Source: Cellvibrionales bacterium UBA1963
Lineage (GTDB): Bacteria; Pseudomonadota; Gammaproteobacteria; Pseudomonadales; UBA7434
Assembly: GCA_002336035.1 (NCBI GenBank)
Contig: DDED01000208.1
Coordinates: forward strand, 1 to 12,194
DNA: 12,194 nt
Direction: 5' to 3'
Position 1 is the stretch's first letter; each line of letters begins with the position of its first letter. The notes beneath the pieces were generated by a model. That model was not told the origin of the DNA. It worked only from the letters and a program-made list of their open reading frames with translations, and did not search any database. A program made the position numbers and the translations under genes. Shown here piece by piece: positions 8,436 to 12,194 of this stretch.

Positions 8436-9155
8436 TTACTTGCGATTGCGGCGAATCATACCCAATCCAGCTAAAGCCGAAGCAAACAACCAAGCGGCTG
8501 CAGGTACAGGTACCGCAGTTTGGCCAAAGGCAGTTGTTTCAGCGTTTACAGGCGTCGTACCGGCGAAAGAGTTAAAGTCCCATGAAGCTGCCGCGACAAA
8601 AGTTTGACCACCATCGAGGGTGTAGCTTGGATATAGATATGCGCCGTCGTTAAAAATGCTCAACCCGATAGAATCAAACGAACCAGGCAAGGCCGTGTAA
8701 GCGTTTAATGCATCGCCATAAGTCATATCATTGAAAAAGATATAGGGTGTACCTGTTGCAGAACTATTGAAGATACCCAATTGTGCACCCTCACCAGCAG
8801 CATTTTCAACAGTAATTCCAAATCCACTTTCACTGTCTGAAGGATTACCCGCTAATGCCGCAATATTCGCTGCAGGGAAGTAAGCTACATTACTGGTACC
8901 TGATGAACCGCCAGTCACTTGTTCACGGTTAAAAGTAGAAAAGTTGAGATCGGCACCATCTGGAGCAAAGTAGGCATAGTTATAGTTGAGGCCGTTTTCA
9001 ATATAATTGGTAGACTGACCTGGTACGTCATAGATATAAGCTGCAACCGAGTCCATGTAAAGACCACCGCCGCTAAGATAGAAATTAGCCAATGCTGAAC
9101 TGTTAAAACCAACAGCCGACAACAAAGCTAACAAGCTCATTTTTAAAGTTTTCAT
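8436..9155 (-). CDS. Exported protein with VPVPA-type (PEP-CTERM-like) C-terminal sorting signal
   Basis: A 239-residue exported protein. The signal peptide is residues 1-23 (cleavage after SALA). The C-terminal 25 residues (215-239) form a tripartite sorting signal: VPVPAAAW, a hydrophobic helix, then RRNRK. This matches the VPLPA/PEP-CTERM class processed by exosortase-like enzymes. The body is Gly, Ser, Ala and Tyr rich and poor in Lys, Arg and Cys, typical of surface or matrix proteins. It includes SGFGIT (110-115), GAQLGIFNS and IFFND, and Asp-box-like TLDGGQTF (179-186). All of these, plus TAFGQTA just before the sorting signal, recur in the gene at 9253, so the two are related. I chose ATG9155 because GGAGG at 9165-9169 is ideally spaced and the signal peptide begins there; the upstream ATG at 9215 lies inside the likely promoter. 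The molecular role is unknown; matrix or surface association is inferred. Confidence 0.85.
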   Translation of the reverse strand: MKTLKMSLLALLSAVGFNSSALANFYLSGGGLYMDSVAAYIYDVPGQSTNYIENGLNYNYAYFAPDGADLNFSTFNREQVTGGSSGTSNVAYFPAANIAALAGNPSDSESGFGITVENAAGEGAQLGIFNSSATGTPYIFFNDMTYGDALNAYTALPGSFDSIGLSIFNDGAYLYPSYTLDGGQTFVAAASWDFNSFAGTTPVNAETTAFGQTAVPVPAAAWLFASALAGLGMIRRNRK

Positions 9156-9186
9156 TGTTATAATCCTCCAGGATATTATATTTATC

Positions 9187-9215
9187 ATTATATTATGGCC
9201 AACCAGTTGACGCAA
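9187..9215 (-). promoter_or_regulatory. Sigma-70-type promoter for the VPVPA-tail protein gene
   Basis: On the - strand a perfect TATAAT (9187-9192) lies 17 nt downstream of TTGCGT (9210-9215), which matches only the TTG half of the -35 consensus. Transcription would start near 9180, leaving a leader of about 25 nt that contains the GGAGG site. It supports a separate promoter although an upstream gene ends at 9253 on the same strand. Confidence 0.55.
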
Positions 9216-9252
9216 ATTTAATCAGTTTATTTTAGTCATATAAAACAAATGC

Positions 9253-10287
9253 TTATCTATTACCTTTAACAACTTTAACGATCATTAAGAGTATTCCTCC
9301 AAATAAACACAGCACCCAAATGGGATAAGGGATAAATTCTTCTGGACTGGCTAACTGTGTAATAGCTGTCTGACCAAACGCAGTTGCAACTGCAGAAAGT
9401 TCATCAGCACTTAAAACACCGTCGCTATTTCCATCAACACCGTAGCTAATAGGGATAAGATAGGAAGAACCATACCCTCCTTGTGCTACAGATGCTGCTG
9501 AATCCCAGTTTGCATATTCAACAAAGGTCGCCCCACCATCGATACTATAAGAGGGAATTAAATAATTATCAGCAGAGAGAACAGGGTTAGGCAAGGTATC
9601 CTGAGATAAGGTCAGGCGTAAAATAATATCACCCGTAATGACCTTAGCGGTACAATCAACACCTCCCCCAATAACGTCATAACCGTAATTTGAGTAACCA
9701 AGATTGATATAATAAGGGTTGAGGTCGTTAAAGAAAATTGTCGGACAGCCATAAATGCTATTAAAAACACCTAACTGTGCTCCTTGAGCACCCAAACCAT
9801 TTTGAGCGCTAGTGTCTAAAATACCAGCAAATGTAATACCAAAACCACTACTAGTATCGCTAGCTCCACTCACACCTAATTGTGTTAGATCAGAATCAAA
9901 CTGAGCGGAGTAAGAGGTATAACCGTCACCGGTATTATCGGGAACCATAATGTCAACAAACACTTCATCACGTATGTAAGCTGTCGAGCCTTCACCTAGA
10001 TCAATTTCAATACCACCATCGTTTCCATCAAAAACAAGATAGCCGCCCGTTTCAACAACGTTGCTCCCTGTAAAGTCAACCAGTGTTGAAGTCGGTTCAA
10101 TACTTCGATCGCCATCCTCGAAATCGTCAAGATATGATGTGAGCGTAGGAAAATCGTCACAGGTGGTAAATGGCGCGTCTCCACAGATCCAGAGGTCATT
10201 TAACTTCCATTCAAAAGCATGAACACTTAAAGTGATAGAGCTTAAGAATGAAAAAATAAATATGCTTCTTACAATTTTCAAACCCAT
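9253..10287 (-). CDS. Exported protein with EF-hand calcium-binding loop and C-terminal membrane/sorting tail
   Basis: A 344-residue exported protein of unknown function. The signal peptide is residues 1-24 (cleavage after VHA). The N-terminal part has ICGDAPFTTCDDFPTL, DDFEDGD and an acidic, Gly-rich beta-type region. The part from 147 on is homologous to the gene at 8436: SGFGIT (147-152), GAQLGVFNS, IFFND, IPSYSIDGGATF and a TAFGQTA just before the tail. A canonical EF-hand loop, DGNSDGVLSADE (285-296), has Asp, Asn, Asp and Ser at 1, 3, 5, 9 and Glu at 12, and lies between the shared core and TAFGQTA; the neighbour lacks it. The tail from 319 is IPYPIW, a hydrophobic helix and KVVKGNR, a looser sorting or anchoring signal than the neighbour's. 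ATG10287 has AAGGAAG at 10298-10304. Calcium binding is well supported by the motif; the overall role is not known. Confidence 0.8.
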   Translation of the reverse strand: MGLKIVRSIFIFSFLSSITLSVHAFEWKLNDLWICGDAPFTTCDDFPTLTSYLDDFEDGDRSIEPTSTLVDFTGSNVVETGGYLVFDGNDGGIEIDLGEGSTAYIRDEVFVDIMVPDNTGDGYTSYSAQFDSDLTQLGVSGASDTSSGFGITFAGILDTSAQNGLGAQGAQLGVFNSIYGCPTIFFNDLNPYYINLGYSNYGYDVIGGGVDCTAKVITGDIILRLTLSQDTLPNPVLSADNYLIPSYSIDGGATFVEYANWDSAASVAQGGYGSSYLIPISYGVDGNSDGVLSADELSAVATAFGQTAITQLASPEEFIPYPIWVLCLFGGILLMIVKVVKGNR

Positions 10288-10327
10288 GAAATTAAAACTT
10301 CCTTGACAGACAGATAATTATTTTTAT

Positions 10328-10344
10328 GTGAGTTATAAACTCGC
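10328..10344. promoter_or_regulatory. Near-palindrome upstream of the EF-hand protein gene, possible operator
   Basis: GTGAGTTATAAACTCGC reads as GAGTT-ATA-AACTC, with a further outer G-C pair after one mismatch. It lies about 40 nt upstream of ATG10287. On the - strand it contains TATAAC, a five-of-six match to a -10 box, though no good -35 is spaced from it. A repressor site overlapping a promoter is possible but unproven. Confidence 0.3.
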
Positions 10345-11000
10345 TAAGGGTAAGGATCCACAGAGCCATCTTTAAAAATAGCAATTGTTGAAAAATGTGT
10401 CTTACACTTAGCTTTTGCTTGGTTCACTCACAAATTAAGCAGTTCAAAAAAGATACAGACAATATAATAGATACAAAATTATTTCTCGGCAATGGAGTAA
10501 ATTTCAATTTATCGGTGAAAAAAACTCACAGATGGAGCGTATTCGGTAAATAAACAAAAAATACCATATAAATCAATATTTTAACGCGGCTAATTCAGGA
10601 ATACCCGTCTGTACTGGCTCGTTAACCACTCATTAGACCGAGAAGAATCATCGCTGTTAGCTAAAAAAACCTAACCTGCCGAGATATTTCTCTGTAACAA
10701 GAATAAATAACCTTCTATAAATACATCACGATACCGTTCTAATAAAACCGCGAAACTTCTAGCAATATAGGCTATCGCAGCACAGCAAAAAGCATCGTTT
10801 TGCGCCATTGGCGATTGAAGCCCCGATACCAGTCATCCAAACATTCGTTGAACACAGAGATAAAAATGAGAGAGGTAGACTGATACTTTTTATGTCAAAT
10901 CGATCAATATTTACGACATTAAAGAGCCTGATAAGGCAATTATTGATGTTATGGCCGTAATGAACCCCCTTAACAGATACGACACATCGATCCACTTACA

Positions 11001-11028
11001 CCTCCCTACTAAGGCCTCCTTACTAGGA
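11001..11028. repeat. Imperfect 14-nt tandem direct repeat
   Basis: CCTCCCTACTAAGG (11001-11014) is followed directly by CCTCCTTACTAGGA (11015-11028), three mismatches apart. CCTACT appears again just downstream, near 11034. No function is evident. Confidence 0.4.
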
Positions 11029-11216
11029 CCGACCTACTCACACCTATTCGCGCCTAGCCACACATAAGGCCGCTTCTAGATCAGCCTTTGGTGCTCTCCG
11101 AAATAATCATTGTGCCCATACAAAATCTACAGTTTTTAAAACGCTAAATTTTCGGTTTTTTTAGCCTGTCTTATGTTGATTAGGCCCGCAGGTTAAGATC
11201 AGCTAAACTAACAGTC

Positions 11217-12002
11217 ATGACAAACCCTAAGCTCACATTCTGCGCTCGCAGCCATCGCGGTAAAATTCGCAAAAAAAACCAAGATGCACTTGCCGTGCAG
11301 GAACAGCTGTTAGTGGCTGCCATTGCCGATGGCATCGGTGGAGGAGCTCATGGGGATGTGGCCAGCCAATTAGCCGTTGATGCCTGCATCGACTATTTAT
11401 CTTCTCTTGAAAATACTAATCCGCGCTCGCCTGATGCCGTGACGAAGGAACTTGCCAATGCGGTGAAATTCGCCAATGAAGCGATTATGACCGTACAGGC
11501 TAACGATCAGCGGTATCAAAATATGGGTACCACATTAAGCTGTTTCTGGCTCAAACAATACCTCACTCAAGGTCAAGAAAATCAACAATATGCTTATCAA
11601 CTGCATTACGCGTGGGTCGGTGATTCACGTATTTATCGGATTCGGCCCGCAGAAAATACTATCGAGCAATTAACCGAAGACCACACTTTGAATCCTGAAA
11701 AAATTGATGCCCGCCAGGCGCCTAAGTTACACCAGCGCGCAAGCAGTATCCTGACTCAAAAAGTGGGCAGCATATTACTGCTTAAACCCGACATTGGCTC
11801 GGCACCTTTACTGACTGGCGATATCATTTTAGCCTGCACCGATGGTCTCAGCGACCGAATAGAAGAGGCGCGTCTTTTAGAATATGCGATAAGTCACCAG
11901 CATCACCTCGAAAAGTATGCCGATCGCTTATTAGAAGATGCATTAGATCGCGGCGGGCAAGACAATATTTCATTCATCGTCGCACAGCTGTCCAACAACT
12001 AG
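11217..12002 (+). CDS. PP2C-type Ser/Thr protein phosphatase
   Basis: A 261-residue cytoplasmic phosphatase that removes phosphate from Ser/Thr residues of proteins using two or more Mn/Mg ions. All bacterial PP2C motifs appear in order: RSHRGKIRKKNQD (Arg14, Asp23), ADGIGGGAHGDVAS (Asp38, Gly39), MGTTL (103-107), WVGDSRIYR (133-141), LTEDHTL, CTDGLSD (Asp209) and GGQDNIS (Asp249). The length is that of a stand-alone catalytic domain, with no membrane segment or sensor domain. The Shine-Dalgarno match before ATG11217 is poor, so translation may be weak or leaderless-like; no earlier in-frame start is evident. It faces a Ser/Thr kinase gene with only 3 bp between stop codons, so its likely substrates are that kinase and the kinase's targets. 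PppA/Stp-type phosphatases of kinase-phosphatase pairs are the closest familiar group. No type VI secretion gene is visible to tie it to that system. Confidence 0.93.
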   Translation: MTNPKLTFCARSHRGKIRKKNQDALAVQEQLLVAAIADGIGGGAHGDVASQLAVDACIDYLSSLENTNPRSPDAVTKELANAVKFANEAIMTVQANDQRYQNMGTTLSCFWLKQYLTQGQENQQYAYQLHYAWVGDSRIYRIRPAENTIEQLTEDHTLNPEKIDARQAPKLHQRASSILTQKVGSILLLKPDIGSAPLLTGDIILACTDGLSDRIEEARLLEYAISHQHHLEKYADRLLEDALDRGGQDNISFIVAQLSNN

Positions 12003-12005
12003 GCC

Positions 12006-12194
12006 TTACTGCTTTAAACTTCTTATCACTTCAGTCATTGTTTGTGGCCGATGATCTGGATCTTTCTGAAGACAATGCATAACAATACGATCTAATAACT
12101 CGGGCACTGGCAACAGTGTTAGTTCAGAAGGGGTTGGCGGAATATCATTTTTAGTGCTCGCAATCACTTGATCGACGGTGTCTCCTACTGCTGC
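12006..12194 (-). CDS. Ser/Thr protein kinase, C-terminal fragment (cut by window edge)
   Basis: Reading the - strand from the edge gives 62 codons ending in TAA at 12006-12008. The product contains PVPELLDRIVMHCLQKDPDHRP followed by QTMTEVIRSLKQ, which I take in two pieces. This is the classic end of a Hanks-type (eukaryotic-like) kinase domain, subdomains X-XI: the CLxKDPxxRP motif with the invariant Arg (visible residue 49) and the following helix. The upstream IPPTPSEL stretch fits the loop before it. The protein ends about 12 residues after RP, so it has no C-terminal transmembrane, PASTA or other sensor module. Catalytic motifs (VAIK, HRD, DFG) would lie outside the window, so activity cannot be judged. 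It converges on the PP2C phosphatase gene. Confidence 0.8.
   Translation of the reverse strand, partial: AAVGDTVDQVIASTKNDIPPTPSELTLLPVPELLDRIVMHCLQKDPDHRPQTMTEVIRSLKQ

Larger units (their letters stand above)
10288..11216. other. Long intergenic region (about 930 bp) with no supportable gene
   Basis: This divergent region separates the EF-hand protein gene (-) from the phosphatase gene (+). The part from about 10370 to 10760 is strongly AT-rich with many A-runs. The longest open frame (10759-10995, -, 78 codons) has an unlikely composition, rich in Cys and Ser with no recognisable motif, and no convincing ribosome-binding site. An imperfect 14-nt direct repeat lies at 11001-11014 and 11015-11028. 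I see no tRNA, inverted terminal repeats or clear terminator. It presumably holds both divergent promoters and could hide a small RNA. Confidence 0.6.

Noticed and set aside
10656..10675. GTTAG/CTAAC hairpin with an A-rich loop.
   Set aside because: A five-base stem with no following T-run is expected by chance in AT-rich DNA.
10759..10995. 78-codon open frame on the - strand, and an overlapping open stretch in another - frame (10772-10894) reading FNECLDDWYRGFNRQW.
   Set aside because: No good ribosome-binding site, odd Cys-rich composition in the first, no start codon in the second, and no motif I recognise. Possibly a gene remnant, but not supportable.
11143..11165. GCTAAA...TTTAGC inverted repeat with a T-run, upstream of the phosphatase gene.
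   Set aside because: Only a 6-bp AT-rich stem, with the T-run inside the loop and arm rather than after it; not a convincing terminator or riboswitch.

Overview
The window looks like chromosomal DNA from a Gram-negative, probably aquatic gammaproteobacterium. The signs are a TonB-dependent outer-membrane receptor, several exported proteins with tripartite C-terminal sorting-type tails (VPxPA/PEP-CTERM-like), moderate GC content and Shine-Dalgarno starts. This lineage call is an inference from protein style; there is no rRNA or other marker to confirm it. I see no tRNA, rRNA, CRISPR array, insertion sequence or integrase.

Region A (about 1-7390, + strand) is a three-gene cassette: exported serine hydrolase, TonB-dependent receptor, exported serine hydrolase. 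The two hydrolases are clear paralogs with the same order of parts: signal peptide, MAM/jelly-roll-like domain, an unassigned cysteine-containing domain with a CTHNG motif, and a beta-lactamase/NylB-like catalytic domain with SxxK and YHTSDT motifs. Only the first has a fibronectin type III domain and a C-terminal membrane-anchor or sorting tail. The simplest reading is that the hydrolases cut an amide- or ester-linked substrate outside the cytoplasm and the receptor imports a product. The substrate cannot be read from sequence.

Region B (7428-10287, - strand) holds, in transcription order, an exported protein with an EF-hand and a C-terminal membrane tail (9253-10287), a related smaller exported protein with a VPVPA-type sorting tail (8436-9155), and a cytoplasmic nitrilase-superfamily amidase (7428-8273). 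The smaller exported protein has a good sigma-70-type promoter candidate and a Rho-independent terminator, so it can be its own transcription unit. The nitrilase converges on region A with a 39-bp gap.

Region C (10288-11216) is about 930 bp, AT-rich in its first half, with no supportable gene.

Region D (11217-12194) is a PP2C-type Ser/Thr protein phosphatase (+) facing the C-terminal end of a Hanks-type Ser/Thr protein kinase (-), with only 3 bp between their stop codons. The kinase is cut by the window edge. The two probably form a reversible protein-phosphorylation pair.
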